Assembly (NCBI RefSeq): GCF_022458985.1
Contig: NC_061776.1
Span: forward strand, 372,001-436,000
Reading direction: 5' to 3'
DNA: 64,000 nt
DNA from: Mugil cephalus
Taxonomy: Eukaryota; Chordata; Actinopteri; Mugiliformes; Mugilidae
Part shown: piece by piece, positions 31,320 to 42,826 of the stretch
How positions within the stretch are numbered: position 1 is the stretch's first letter
Layout: every line of letters starts with the position of its first letter
Program-made: the position numbers and the translations under genes
The notes under the pieces: model-generated
Seen by the model: the letters and a program-made list of their open reading frames with translations, nothing else
Database searches by the model: none
What the model was told of the DNA's origin: nothing

Positions 31320-32220
31320 TGATTAGGACGTCAATGTTACTGGTTTCAAATGCTTTAGACAAGTCTAAAAGATACCAATACCATAATCACCTGTATCAAC
31401 TGCATCATTGATTTTATCAGTTAGATCAAACACTGCCGTGTATGTAGTATTTTCTTCCTGAATCCATACTGGGATGGGACTATAGCATTTAACTTGTCCA
31501 GATAGCTGCTAAGTCTATTGTAGACTCGTCTTTCCAGAGCCTTGGAGAGAGTTGTCAGGATGGAGAGTGGACGCTAGTTGCTCAAATGGTTTTTATCTCC
31601 ACATGTGAAAACTGGTGGAAGTCGTGCAGTTGTCTCTGCTTGTGTTACTACTCCAGAAAGTAGAGACAGATTAATGCAGTAAGTAAGGGCTGCAGAAATT
31701 ACACTGGCAACACCTTTCAGAGTTTCACTGGAGATTTAGTGGGTTCCAGCTGAGTTTGAACTTTGAACACATCATAATCATTTTATAGACCTCCTCACAG
31801 GAGGTTTTTGGCCCCTGTTCAAGACCTTGTTTAGTTCTCTCCAAGAGTTCTTAGAGTCACCCTGAGATGCATTTAGAAGGTCGACATCATGATTACTCTT
31901 CTTCTTTCTAATAATATGAGTAAGTTTGTTTCTGTCATTGAATTATTGATTTTAATTATTTGTATTTGGGTTTTTATATAATTTATTTTGTGATTGATGT
32001 ATTTTAATATGGCCTTCATGAGCCATGGATTATGAATAGTTGTACTGCATAGTCTTCTCAGGGATGGTCCTTTGAATTCAGTTGTTATTTCTTTAGTTAG
32101 AGTCAAATGCAGCATCAGCATCACTGCAGTTGTAGATTCTATACCATCCCTTAGCCTGCAAGTCCTCATTTAGATGTCATATGGTTTTTACATGAAGTAA
32201 TTTAGTTTTATTTCATGAAC
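31320..32220 (-). mobile_element. Non-LTR retrotransposon RT remnant
   Basis: Minus-strand reading gives 'LSKALERRVYNRLSSYLDK' and 'IVPSQYGFRK' (RT motif, near 31,440-31,550), and 5' of it 'NPWLMKAILKYINHK' (near 32,020). Heavily mutated. The plus-strand remnant at 40,610-42,490 seems to be the same family. Confidence 0.7.
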
Positions 32221-32803
32221 TCCTCATAAAAGTGGAGTTTCCTAAACTTTACTTTGTGTGTTTCCATTGTGAGAATTGATTTTCCTGTTTCTCCTACGTA
32301 GATTCCATCATCATGTGATCTGAGTTCATTAGTTTGAGCCATTCTTCCATTTGCTTCCAGAAGAAGTTGATAGTAAGTGAAGAGAATATGTTCTGTGGTT
32401 TACTAGTCTGAGTTACAAAATGAACCAGTGTGTCTTTCAATGCTGAATCTTAATCTAAAGAATTAGTTGGAATATGTGAGCTTCTTCATTCTGTTCATGG
32501 AGGAAAATGTAGGAATTCCCTTTGTAGTCTTTGAAAGGATCCATACTTCTAAAATCAAGTAGAACAGGTTTGGCTACAAGTCATTGGTCAAATCAAACTA
32601 ATCAAAGTGAAAGGAATCAATCAAGGAACTGGAAATCCTTAAACACATTTAGCAATGTTGATAGTGAACTGGTTTCAGGTCAGTTTGTCCATTCATTCAT
32701 AGTTAGCTTGTATTACTCCATCATAGCTAGAAAGACTTCATGTGACTGGAGAGGACTGACTGTATCTGAAGTTGATGTAAACTCTCTCTGTGTTACCTCT
32801 CAG

Positions 32804-32950
32804 ACTGACTGAAGTCAGAAGATGGAGAAAGAGTCTACAGCATCCAGCTGTCTGTCTATGAAGAGTGACTGGTCCAAAGGTCAACCTCCACAGTTCAGGG
32901 AAGAACCTGGACCCTCAGACACACAGAGGCTTCATCAGTCGACAGGATGA
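32804..32950 (+). CDS. NLR gene, probable 5' coding exon
   Basis: Acceptor 'cctctcag' ends at 32,803; an ATG at 32,822 opens a 42-codon frame beginning MEKESTASSCLSMKSDWSKG. The 'SCLSMKSD' pattern and 'EEPGPSDTQRLHQ' are typical of the short N-terminal exons that precede FISNA-NACHT in teleost NLR-C proteins. The frame closes at TGA 32,948. A possible donor (caaag|gtgacc) lies at about 32,982 in another frame, so either the exon ends earlier or it is damaged. The next coding exon is 2 kb away. Confidence 0.5.
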
Positions 32951-33059
32951 ATATAAATGCTCAACTGTACAGAAACTCAAAGGTGACCCCCTGACTCTTT
33001 TAGAATGACCATGTTCAGTGCTTCTCACTTACTGCAATGATTACTTCTAATACTGATAT

Positions 33060-33735
33060 GTCCTGCATTAAGCTGGGCCTTCAGAAGGTCCTGGTCTTGG
33101 CTAATGTGAATGTTTGTAGTCTGTGAAATAAGTATCAGGATGTGGAGTGTGTTGTCAGAGATAACTGTATTAATCTTGGCTATTTCTGAGACCCACCTTG
33201 ATGATTCCTTCACTGATTCAGTTGTAGCTACTGAGAATTTCTCGATTTACAGAAAAGACAGAAACAAGTTTGGAGGTGGAGTAGCTATTTATGTTGGTCA
33301 AATCAACCAACAAGTCTACTTGGCTTATTTAAAACCAAGCATAGCATGGTGTTTCTATAGGCCTCCTAGTGCTGATGCCCAGTATATGAATGGGATTTAT
33401 GAGATGTGAGATAATATATCAAATTAAAACAGAGAAATCTTCTTACTAGGAGATATGAATGTAGATTGGTTGATGCAGTCATGTCTAAACAAGAAGAATT
33501 TGCTCTCTATATTATTATTATGCATTATTATTATGCAGTCAATATGTCTCCAGTTATTGCTGCTCCCATTAGAATGAGTCCAGGCAGTGATGGTATCACA
33601 TCTAGGACTTGCATTGGTCATATTTATACAAATGTTCCTGACCAATGTCATAAGGCTGTCTCTGTCCCTGTAGGTTTCAGTGACCACAATATAACAGCTG
33701 TCGCTAGAAAGTCAAAGGTTCCAAAACCATTGCCA
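33060..33735 (+). mobile_element. LINE apurinic endonuclease domain remnant
   Basis: Plus-strand frames read 'LILAISETHLDDSFTDSVV' and 'YRKDRNKFGGGVAIYV', the central motifs of LINE AP-endonuclease domains, and later 'HIYTNVPDQCHKAVSVPV' and 'GFSDHNITAVARKSKVPK', the domain's C-terminal SDH motif. Deletions and stops lie between. Its 3' end runs into the left arm of the large inverted repeat. Confidence 0.8.
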
Positions 33736-34315
33736 TCTATGCGTGTGTAACTGTATTCACAAAGTCACCTGTATTGTGTGTGGAATGGTGGTCCATGGCA
33801 ACTTTGAGGTGGTTTTCAATGACAACAGAAGCGTGTTGGTCAGAGACAGACAGAGAGAAGGTGATTTTCTGCCTCTGCACCGGTCTCACATTTGGGCCTA
33901 CCGTGACAAAGCAGTAGCTCCTATCAGAAAAATACGCAGGTCGTGGGCGTCGTAAGACCTTCCAGAAGACTTTAATATCTTATTTGTCTTTCTAGAGTAA
34001 AGAGTTTGGAGGCATGTGCAAGTTTAAAACATCCAACCGCCCATATTGATAATATGGGCGGTTGGATGTGAGACCGGTGCAGAGGCAGAAAATCATCTTC
34101 TCTCTGTCTGTCTCTGACCAACGCGCTTCTGTTGTCATTGAAAACCACCTCAAAGTTGCCATGGACCACCATTCCACACACAATACAGGTGACTTTGTGA
34201 ATACAGTTACACACACATAGATGGCAATGGTTTTGGAACCTTTGACTTTCTAGCGACAGCTGTTATATTGTGGTCACTGAAACCTACAGGGACAGAGACA
34301 GCCTTATGACATTGG
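33642..34315. repeat. 249-bp inverted repeat with 176-bp centre and a 19-bp perfect hairpin
   Basis: The left arm 33,642-33,890 equals the reverse complement of the right arm 34,067-34,315 except for three mismatches I could find. The centre contains a second, perfect palindrome: 34,029-34,047 pairs with 34,051-34,069 around a GAT loop and abuts the right arm. The left arm includes the end of the LINE endonuclease remnant. The remaining arm sequence is open on both strands (CNCIHKVTCIVCGMVVHG) but unrecognised. It lies in the NLR intron before the NACHT exon. Confidence 0.9.
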
Positions 34316-34319
34316 GGTT

Positions 34320-34966
34320 GTAGGATGAGTTAAGGGACGGAAAAAATGAGGGAGATGAAAAATAATAAGAAGAAGAAACACACACGTTTATATGATGCAA
34401 GACATGAAAGCATTGTGTTCTCAATGATATCATGGGTAGAAAGACCACTGTATGTACACCCTTAGTGGAATCAAATGGTATTTTTCCCAGCAAACCATGT
34501 GATATCTCAGATCATTTTAATGAGTATTAATAGTAATGTATTTTATTTATCAGAACCTCAAGGTCAATTTACATTAATTAAAATGAGGATGAATACAAAA
34601 TACAACGAAATAATCATGAAAATATCATACATAGATCATCAAAAATATACTCATAGGAAAAGTATCTAAACTGAGGCACGATGTGAATATTTCATTTCAT
34701 TGCTGGATAAATCTTATATATAAGAGAGGAAGGAACAACCACTATAGTCTGTTAGATGAAGAGCTGCAGACGAGCTGCCTCTGCGGTCAAACACTGACAC
34801 GCCCCCTGAAAGGCCTATAGAGCAAAGAACATTTCTAATATTTCCCCGAAAAATTTGTTATTATGAGAAGAAAAAACTAAAAACATTTAAAGTGAGTATT
34901 CTGTTTTTTGTTGCTTCATACTGGATGACTGTTTTCTTTCTGTCTCTGGTTTGTTCTTCTTTCCAG
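34320..34966. other. Intron sequence before the NACHT exon
   Basis: No coding frame recognised. Ends in a pyrimidine-rich tract and acceptor 'cttctttccag' at 34,956-34,966. Confidence 0.5.
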
Positions 34967-36763
34967 CTGATGTTGGTCTGCAAGAGGTTTTAGATGAACA
35001 TAAGATCAGTCTGAGGAGGAGATGTGAACATGTGACTGAAGGAACTGATGTAAGTGGAAGAGGAACCCTCCTCAACAGGATCTACACTGAGCTCTACATC
35101 ACAGAGGGACAGAGTGAAGAGGTTAATACCCAACATGAGGTGAAGCAGCTAGAGACAGCTTCCAAGATGGAGGCCCTCCATGACACTCCAATCAGGTGCC
35201 ACGACATCTTTAAAGCCTTACCTGACCAACAGAGACACATCAGACTGGTTCTGACCTACGGCGTCGCTGGCGTTGGAAAAACCTTCTCAGTGCAGAAGTT
35301 CACTCTGGACTGGGCAGAGGGTTTGGAAAACCAAGATGTCGGTGTGGTGATTGTGCTTTCGTTCAGGGAGCTGAACTTGATCAAAAATGAGCAGTACAGT
35401 CTTCTCAGGCTGCTCCATGTTTTCCATCCAACATTACAGAAGGTCACAGCAGAGCAGCTGGCTGTCTGGAAACTTTTGTTCGTCTTTGACGGCCTGGATG
35501 AAAGCAGACTTTCACTGGACTTCAACAACAGTGAGGTTGTGTCTGATGTGACACAGAAGGCATCAGTCAACGTGCTGCTGACAAACCTCATCAATGGGAA
35601 GCTGCTTCCCTCGGCTCTGGTCTGGATCACTTCCAGACCTGCAGCAGCCAATCAGATCCCTCCTACATGTGTTGACAGGGTAACAGAAGTACGAGGCTTC
35701 ACTGACGCCCAGAAGGAGGAGTACTTCAGGAGGAGGTTCAGTGATGAAGAGGTGTCCAGCAGAATCATCTCCCACATCAAGACCTCCAGGAGCCTCCACA
35801 TCCTGTGTGGAGTCCCAGTCTTCTGCTGGATCACTGCTACAGTTCTGGAGCACATGTTGACTACAGAGCAGAGAGGAGAGCTGCCCAAGACCCTGACTGA
35901 CATGTACTCACACTTTGTGATGGTTCAGACAAAGAGGAAGAAGAACAAGTACCATGGGGACATGAGACGAGTCCACAGGAGCTGATGGAGGCTGACAGGG
36001 AAGTTCTTCTGAAGCTGGGGAGGCTGGCGTTTGAACATCTGGAGGAAGGAAACATCATGTTCTACCAAGAAGACCTGGAGCACTGTGGTGTGGATGTGAC
36101 AGAGGCCTCAGTGTACTCAGGAGTTTGTACAGAGATCTTCAAAAAAGAGAGTGTGATCTTCCAGAAATCAGTCTATTGCTTTGTTCATCTGAGCATTCAG
36201 GAGTTTCTGGCTGCAGTCTACATGTTCCACTGTTACACCAACAAGAAGACAGAGGTACTGAAGGACTTCCTGGGGAAAAAGTTCTGGTATGCCACTAAAT
36301 GTCTGGATGACTTCCTGTATGAAACCATGGAGAAATCCCTGCTCAGTAAAAATGGTCACCTGGACCTGTTTGTTCGCTTCCTTCATGGCCTCTCCCTGGA
36401 GTCCAACCACAGACTCTTAGGATTTCTGCTGGGTCAGACAGAGAACAGTCCAGAAATCATCCAGAGAACCATCAACAGGCTGAAGGAGATGAACACTTAT
36501 AAAATGTCTCCTGACAGAAGCATCAATATCTTCCACTGTCTGATGGAGATGAATGACCTCTCAGTTCATCAGGAGATCCAAGAGTTCCTGAAGTCAGAGA
36601 ACAGATCAGAGAAGGAACTCGCTGAGATCCACTGCTCAGCTCTGGCCTACATGCTGCAGATGTCAGAGGAGGTTCTGGATGAGTTGGACCTGATGAAGTA
36701 CAACACATCAGATCAGGGACGACGGAGACTGATCCCAGCTGTGAGGAACTGCAGAAAGGCTCA
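34967..36763 (+). pseudogene. Teleost NLR (NLRC3/NLRP12-like) FISNA-NACHT-winged helix exon, with a frameshift
   Basis: Large exon typical of fish NLR-C proteins, cytosolic innate sensors that oligomerise through an NTP-binding NACHT domain. In order: FISNA part (DEHKISLRRRCEHVTEGTD, YTELYITEGQSEEVN), NACHT Walker A GVAGVGKT (about residues 99-106 of the exon), Walker B 'LLFVFDGLDE', sensor-like 'LVWITSRPAA', then after 'KKNKYHG' the frame fails. The normal continuation resumes one frame over ('[19 protein letters not shown]', winged helix '[18 protein letters not shown]'). The break fits loss of one base in the G run at 35,956-35,959. The downstream frame is open to the donor at 36,763|gtgagt. 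Pseudogene, or a one-base assembly error; the otherwise clean frame over 1.8 kb makes either possible. Confidence 0.9.
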
Positions 36764-36899
36764 GTGAGTCCTGATGATTAACAGAATCAGTCAGATGTTC
36801 ATCAGATGATCACCTCACTCTGTTTCATACTCATTCAGTCTGGATCTAGAATGGAAATGATCTGATTTTATAACAGATTTATATGTTTTCTAATCACAG

Positions 36900-37073
36900 G
36901 TTAACTGGATGTGGACTCTCAGAGACTCACTGTGAAATTGTGTCCTCAGCTCTGAAGTACAACCCTTCCTATCTGACAGAGCTGGACATGAGTTATAATG
37001 ACCTGAAGGATTCAAGAGTGAAGCATCTGTCTCCTGGACTGGAGAGTCCAAACTGTAGACTGGAGACTCTGAG
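36900..37073 (+). CDS. NLR leucine-rich repeat exon 1
   Basis: 174-nt phase-2 exon between acceptor 'taatcacag' and donor 'gag|gtcagt'. Encodes [19 protein letters not shown], '[17 protein letters not shown]' and '[10 protein letters not shown]', an NLR-type LRR unit (two repeats). In frame with the end of the NACHT exon (RKAQ). Confidence 0.9.
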
Positions 37074-37384
37074 GTCAGTTCACTCACTGGAGATGTTGGA
37101 GGTTTTCTTTATTCATTCAGTTTATAAAAACTAAATACACAGTCACAGACTGTTACTGATGTTGTTGAGTCAGACTGATAGAAGACCACTGCTCGGAGTC
37201 ACCATGAAACACACATGATACATTAATACATTTCCCCTCTTTGGATCATTAGACCTTTTATCTATATCTTTTATTCTTTATTCAGGTTGGAGAGATGCAG
37301 TGATGTTGAGCTGAACATTTAAACCCTGAACACATCTGATTGAATTATTCAGGATTTAATCTACATCTTTTATTCTTTATTCAG

Positions 37385-37558
37385 ATTGATGAGCTGCAAT
37401 TTGTCAGAGATCAGCTGTGATTCTCTGGGACCAGCTCTGAAGTCCAACCCCTCCCATCTGAAACATCTGGACCTGAGTTACAACAGACTGAAGGATTCAG
37501 GAGTGAAGCAGCTGTGTGGTTTTCTGGAGAGTCCAGACTGTAGACTGGAGACTCTGAG
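37385..37558 (+). CDS. NLR leucine-rich repeat exon 2
   Basis: 174 nt, acceptor 'tttattcag', donor 'gag|gtcagt'. Reads [19 protein letters not shown], '[17 protein letters not shown]', '[15 protein letters not shown]'. Open and in frame. Confidence 0.92.
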
Positions 37559-38003
37559 GTCAGTTCACTGTCTGTTACTGTTGTAGATCTGATATGTTTA
37601 ATCACCAACTGAATCTAATTCATGTTCATTTATAACTTAATTGATCTTCAAACTGAAGACAAATCCAAACTAATTTCAATAGCTGTATAATGTTGATGCT
37701 TCATTCCTGGTCAACACACACAGATGAGATCATATGTTCAGATGCAGGTGTTTGAGGTGCGCTTAGTCTCTGAGCTTCCTGCTGTTTTATCATCATTCAT
37801 TCATCATTTGGAGTCAAACCTGCTGTGATCCATGTATCAGTCCATTCTCTCTGAACCACAACTGCTGGAAGGAGCTCACACACCTCACACTGTCACATAT
37901 TACTGTCTGTAGAAGACATGATGGAGATCCACAATAACACAGGGACAAAATTACTCAAACATGTCTGAGGAGATTTAACCTACATCTTTTATGCTTTATT
38001 CAG

Positions 38004-38177
38004 ATTGGAGAGATGCAGGTTGTCAGAGATCAGCTGTGATTCTCTGGGACCAGCTCTGAAGTCCAACCCCTCCCATCTGAAACATCTGGTCCTGAGTGAC
38101 AACAACCTGAAGGATTCAGGAGTGAAGCAGCTGTGTGGTTTTCTGGAGAGTCCAGACTGTAGACTGGAGACTCTGAG
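38004..38177 (+). CDS. NLR leucine-rich repeat exon 3
   Basis: 174 nt, same splice signals. Reads [19 protein letters not shown], '[17 protein letters not shown]'. Followed by the conserved intron start 'gtcagttcgctgtctgttactg'. Nearly identical to exon 2, as expected for exon duplication. Confidence 0.92.
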
Positions 38178-38331
38178 GTCAGTTCGCTGTCTGTTACTGT
38201 TGCAGATCTGATATGTTTAATCACCAACTGAATCTAATTTATTTTCATTAATAACTTTATTGTTCCTCAAACTGAAGATCTTCATGAGAATCTTTGTGGT
38301 AAATTCTGTTTTCTTCTTCTGTGGTTTAGTC

Positions 38332-40252
38332 CAGGCCTACTCATTTGGCGGATCGCGGGCCACATGCAGCCCAGAAACAGTGTCCTACTAGCTCTTGTTC
38401 AGTCAAAACAACCAAAAAATAAAAAATAAAAAAAATTGAATGCAGCACATCAGGTTACCTAGCAACCACAGACAATGTGGCGCTTTAGTTTTAATTACCT
38501 ACTGAAACGGTTTTAGAAACTCCAGAAAAATGTCTTTGTCCAGCCTTAAACGTTAAACTGAAGATGAAGCCTTCGGTTGAACCCTGCCTGGGCAGAAAGA
38601 TGCTGTTTCATTTTAACGCCAACTCCAAACACCAAACCTCTGTGTTTGCTTTGTAATGACTGCGTTGTGGTTCATAAGGAGTTCAATGTCCGGAGAAAAC
38701 CACCAGCACAAACCCGAAGGGGGTTAGGGGGACCACACGTCCCCGATTTACAGGGACAGTCCCCGTTTTAGATGACCTGTCCCCGGCTAAAGCTGTCCCC
38801 GAAAATGTCCCTGATTTTCTGGTTTTCTGGTTTTCTGAGTGAGGACGAAAAGTGTTGCATGTAGACTAGAACAAGGGTTATCAGGCTGCAGTGATTCTAC
38901 ATGAGATGAAGAACTGGACTATCAGGACTCCCCATCTGGGCACAGAACAAAGTCATCACTTCATCACTCACCTCATTATATTTTAGAAACCGGAGCAAGG
39001 CACCATGTTAGCCTGCTAGCACAAGTCATTAGCCTAGCTCGGTAGCCTGAGCTAACATGGAAGCGGAGAGTTGGGTGGGCGGGTCTTAACATCCAGGCTG
39101 CACGACCCCCATGCCCATATTTGGAGTATCTGAGTGTGGGCGGATTAAAGCTCATCCAACATGGTGACGTTTTTGATGTCCCTATGTCACATACATTTAT
39201 TTGATTTCAAAGTCAAAATCAGCTTTATTGTCAGTTCATGGGTTTCACGGTGACATCGCACCGTCTCAACGGCGCCATCTTTAGGACCATCAGATACTGG
39301 AAGTACGCTGTCAATGTGCCGTCTATCTGCTGTACGGTCGGCTGCGACAGAGCTAAGGCTAAAAATACAAGACTTACGTTTTACAATATCCCCAAAAACA
39401 ATGAAAGAAGACAGAGGTGGGTCGCTGCCATTAAAAGGCCATCTTTAGGACCTAGCACCACCACCCGGTCCCGGAGGAAAATCGCCAGTCAAACAGCAAA
39501 TGCGCATCTTTCACCTTCCGAAAAACAACGCTATATAAAGAAAATTGGTAATTTTGGTTTCGATCCCTACTTAATTGCCCTTGAAATGCTAATTCCCCTT
39601 CAATCTGCCTTAAATTTGCCAAATTTGTCCTTTGCTGACATATACATTTATCTAATTCATAATCCATCCCCCTACACTGGGGAGTCCCTGAAGGCTTACA
39701 AGAGCACCGAAGTCTACCTGTGCTTCACCTCAGGTTGGGTCACCGAGGCAAAACCCTATCACCTGTGAAACCCATGAATTTCTTCACATGTACCAGACAC
39801 ACAAAGAAATCTAAAAACTGTTTCTTCTGTCCACGGTGAAGAGGTAAAGTGCACAGGCTCAACGGATAAAGACATTTTCTAACACTGAAGGTAACAATAA
39901 CTAAAGTGCACAGTTAAAAATGCAGTAAAAATCAAATAAAGAGTTCCCAGTGTATATGTAGACATATCAGCAGCAAGTCTTTCTGTATGAAACTATTTCA
40001 TCTCCATGAATATGAATGACTTTGTGTTTTAATGCCTGGGTTACATTAGACAAACATGTTTATTCTGATAGTTGAGAAGTGAAAAAGTATTGATGATGAT
40101 GAATGAACAGCGCTTGTTATTTAATTCTATTTCTTTGTGTTGATTTGAAGTTTGTCATTACCTCCTTGTTATTAACGGCTGAAAATGTGCAGCCCAGCAT
40201 AAGATGTCAGTTTTAAAATGGGACCAACTGAATTTGTAATTGAATAGCCCTG
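38332..40252. mobile_element. hAT-type element with 8-bp target duplication
   Basis: Flanked by the direct repeat gtttagtc (38,324-38,331 and 40,253-40,260). Termini are 5' CAGGCCTACTCATTT and, on the reverse strand, CAGGGCTATTCAATT, imperfect inverted repeats of hAT/Charlie style. The uninterrupted target 'tggtttagtccat' survives in the related intron at 45,900. Plus-strand 38,630-38,700 reads 'LCLLCNDCVVVHKEFNVRR', the N-terminal zinc-finger motif of Charlie-like hAT transposases, cut off right after. Foreign sequence including a THAP ORF seems nested inside. It sits between LRR exons 3 and 4. Confidence 0.85.
39238..39768 (+). CDS. THAP-domain ORF, probably transposon-derived
   Basis: 176-codon ORF. 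Residues 30-65 match a THAP zinc-finger start: C-C-T-V-G-C (C2), 'TRLTFYNIPKN', 'RRQRWVAAIKR'. The C-terminal half (YIKKIGNFGFDPYLIALEM, 'YLIHNPSPYTGESLKAYK', 'CFTSGWVTEA') resembles a conserved block found with THAP domains in fish repeat-associated proteins. No transposase catalytic core is visible. A short inverted repeat (ttcatgggtttca at 39,235 and its complement at 39,767-39,779) brackets the ORF, suggesting a separate small element nested in the hAT copy. The true start may lie inside, near residue 27 (VPSICC). Domesticated use cannot be judged. Confidence 0.55.
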   Translation: MGFTVTSHRLNGAIFRTIRYWKYAVNVPSICCTVGCDRAKAKNTRLTFYNIPKNNERRQRWVAAIKRPSLGPSTTTRSRRKIASQTANAHLSPSEKQRYIKKIGNFGFDPYLIALEMLIPLQSALNLPNLSFADIYIYLIHNPSPYTGESLKAYKSTEVYLCFTSGWVTEAKPYHL

Positions 40253-40329
40253 GTTTAGTCCATAGACTCTCTGAACACATGATTTAAAGGAGGAACTTTA
40301 CAAACTCACATCTTTTATTCTTTATTCAG

Positions 40330-40502
40330 ATTGAGGAGCTGCAGGTTGTCAGACATCAGCTGTGATTCTCTGGGACCAGCTCTGAAGTCCAACCCCTCCC
40401 ATCTGAAACATCTGTACCTGAGTGACAACAACCTGAAGGATTCAGGAGTGAAGCAGCTGTGTGGTTTTCTGGAGAGTCCAGACTGTAGACTGGAGACTCT
40501 GG
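40330..40502 (+). pseudogene. NLR leucine-rich repeat exon 4, one base short at the donor
   Basis: Reads [19 protein letters not shown], '[17 protein letters not shown]', '[14 protein letters not shown]'. Its sisters end 'actctgag|gtcagt'; here the sequence is 'actctgg|gtcagt', which leaves 173 nt. If spliced at this GT, the downstream LRR exons are out of frame. Skipping the exon would keep the frame. Confidence 0.85.
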
Positions 40503-40609
40503 GTCAGTTCACTGTCTGTTACTGTTGTAGATCTGATATGTTTAATCACCAACTGCATCTAATTCATGTGTGACACAGTTTGTGTCGTCTTGGTTCTTGG
40601 CTGGTTGAA

Positions 40610-42490
40610 ATCTTTTTTGAATTAGTTGACTGTTGATGTTTGATCATAGACTTTGGAGTTACTTTGATGTTGCTACAGACTGCACCTGTTTAGTTTGTTT
40701 GGGATAAAAATGAAGGAAGTAGAAGCCCTTGGTTAATTAAAGAAACAAGAAAAATAATCTGTATAAATTGTTCAGTTAAAAACCAGAGAAGCAGAACAAA
40801 GATATAAAAGTTACAGAAATAAATGAACAGACATAATAAGAACTTGCAAAAAATGATTCTATGAAAATAAAAATAATCTAAAAGGATCTTGATTTACACT
40901 TATCAACTTAATTAAATATGTATCTACTAAGCAACATATCCTGACTACTTCATTGATAAGAATAAAGTCAATAATAACATGAATAATGTAGTTGACAGTT
41001 TGAATGTTTTTAGTAAATGTTGGCCCTGAGTTAGCTGGAGAAATTCCAGACCAGGGAACTGACCAATGATATAAAACTAAATAAATCTGAACTAAATCTA
41101 AAGGAATCCATGCTCAATTTTCCTCTCAGCAACACATGAGTGAGACGTGATAAACATTGTTCTAAAATGTCCAAGCCAATTATCCACAGACTGTCACGAT
41201 ATTGACATGACCATTGTGAAAAAAAATCCTAAATAATGTTGTAAAACCTCTAACCTATATCTGTCATTTATCTTTCTAATAATATTAAAATCACAAAAGT
41301 AATTCCATTGTAGAAAAAAGAGAGGAAACACAGCTCCACACATTACAGATCAACATCACTGCTGCCACAATTTCCAAAATCTGAGAAAAACTCTTCAGTT
41401 CCCGACTCGAAAATTTTCTTGACAAACATCAGATAATGAACGAAGGTCAGTACGGTTTTAAAACAAAAACAACCACCTCAATGGCAATAATTGAAGCAGT
41501 ATAAGAATCACTAAAGCTCTGGACCAAAAACACATGCAGTTGGATTTTTATGGATCTTAAAACTTTTACCACAATCACTCAGTCACTCCTACTCAACAAA
41601 CTGACACTATATAGTACTAGTGGGGTTGATGGAGAGTGGTTAAGAAGCTACTGAACATGAACTTGGTACTTTCTACTGCTCCTTGGTTCTCCCATACTTC
41701 ACCTATTGTGTTGAAGTGTGAGGAAACAGTTCCCGACGCACAATGAACTCATTAGTCACATTAGAGAAAGGAGCAGTGAGGATTATTCATAAGGTTGGAT
41801 TTCTAGTCCAAACTATTCAAATCCATCATCTTGGAAGATTTTGTACTTCGATGATCTTATTCAAAGCATGTTACAAATCACTGCCTATTCATATACAACA
41901 TTTATTCCCAGTTCAGGAGAGAACTTATCATTTCAGAGGATATGGAGATTTCACATTACCTACATTTAGAACCACTCAAACTAAAGTTTGTGTTTGTCTG
42001 TATGAGGAGTGAAACTTTGGAACAGTCTAGATGTCCAACACAAGCAATGGCCAAATACCTCCAGATTTAAAGTGAAATCTCTAAGCATATGGTCCAGTCT
42101 CAGTATAAAGAGAGCATGTCTTAATCCTTATGTTCCATCAATACTCTGTCCATCTGTGCTTATTGTTCCTCATCTCTTTGCTATGTGTTGTCCATTACCT
42201 TTCTGCTATTGTTGTCTCTGACCACTGTTGGTGTGTAGTTATTATTCTAATGTAGTTAACGGTTAACTCTTAGTCAGTGAACATTGTTCTATCTTTCACA
42301 CCTATTCTGCTTCTATGATGCAAATACTGTTGAAGAGTTTATTATAATCTGGTATCGACCTTTTTCTTCAATGTCCTGGTTTTGAATTTAAAATGATAGG
42401 AGGAAGTGTTTGAAACCTGGTTGTGTTTAGTCATAATGAGCAATGGGGGTGGGATTTAAATCAGTTTTCTTCTATGCAGGCCCTTCTCCA
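40610..42490 (+). mobile_element. Non-LTR retrotransposon remnant in the NLR intron
   Basis: Plus-strand pieces: 'QYGFKTKTTTSMAI' (RT motif, near 41,450), 'AVGFLWILK' (block A-like, near 41,540), 'LEKGAVRIIHKVGFL' and 'MILFKACYKSLPIHIQHLF' (41,765-41,920), 'VKLWNSLDVQHK' near 42,010. These follow the order of a LINE ORF2 C-terminal half. Broken by several stops. Confidence 0.75.
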
Positions 42491-42826
42491 GCATAAATGA
42501 TAAATGTGAACATTGAACCTGAATGTCTTCTGTTGGAAGGAACTGCATCATTAGATCCTACTATGCTCATTTACCTTGGAAAATGTTTTAGTCACTGGTT
42601 CCAAATAAATGGAAAAAACAATATGTTTATCCAGAACTTTCCTCCATGAATCTGTAAATGTCCTTTAGTTCAAGACAAGTGTTTGTAGCAGAAACTGTAG
42701 AAAATGTTAAAGTCAGTGAAGCTTAAAGGCTGTTAGGACCAGTGATGTTGAGCTGAACATTTAAACCCTGAACACGTCTGATTGAATTATTCAGGATTTA
42801 ATCTACATCTTTTATTCTTTATTCAG

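Noticed and set aside
33743..34214. Pair of related ORFs on opposite strands (CNCIHKVTCIVCG...)
   Set aside because: They are the same DNA read on the two arms of the inverted repeat. No known domain and no start context, so I list the repeat and not two genes.
34951..34966. Upstream Met (MFFFPA...) as start of the NLR protein
   Set aside because: It lies in the pyrimidine tract of the intron; the acceptor at 34,965-34,966 and family structure show the exon begins at 34,967.
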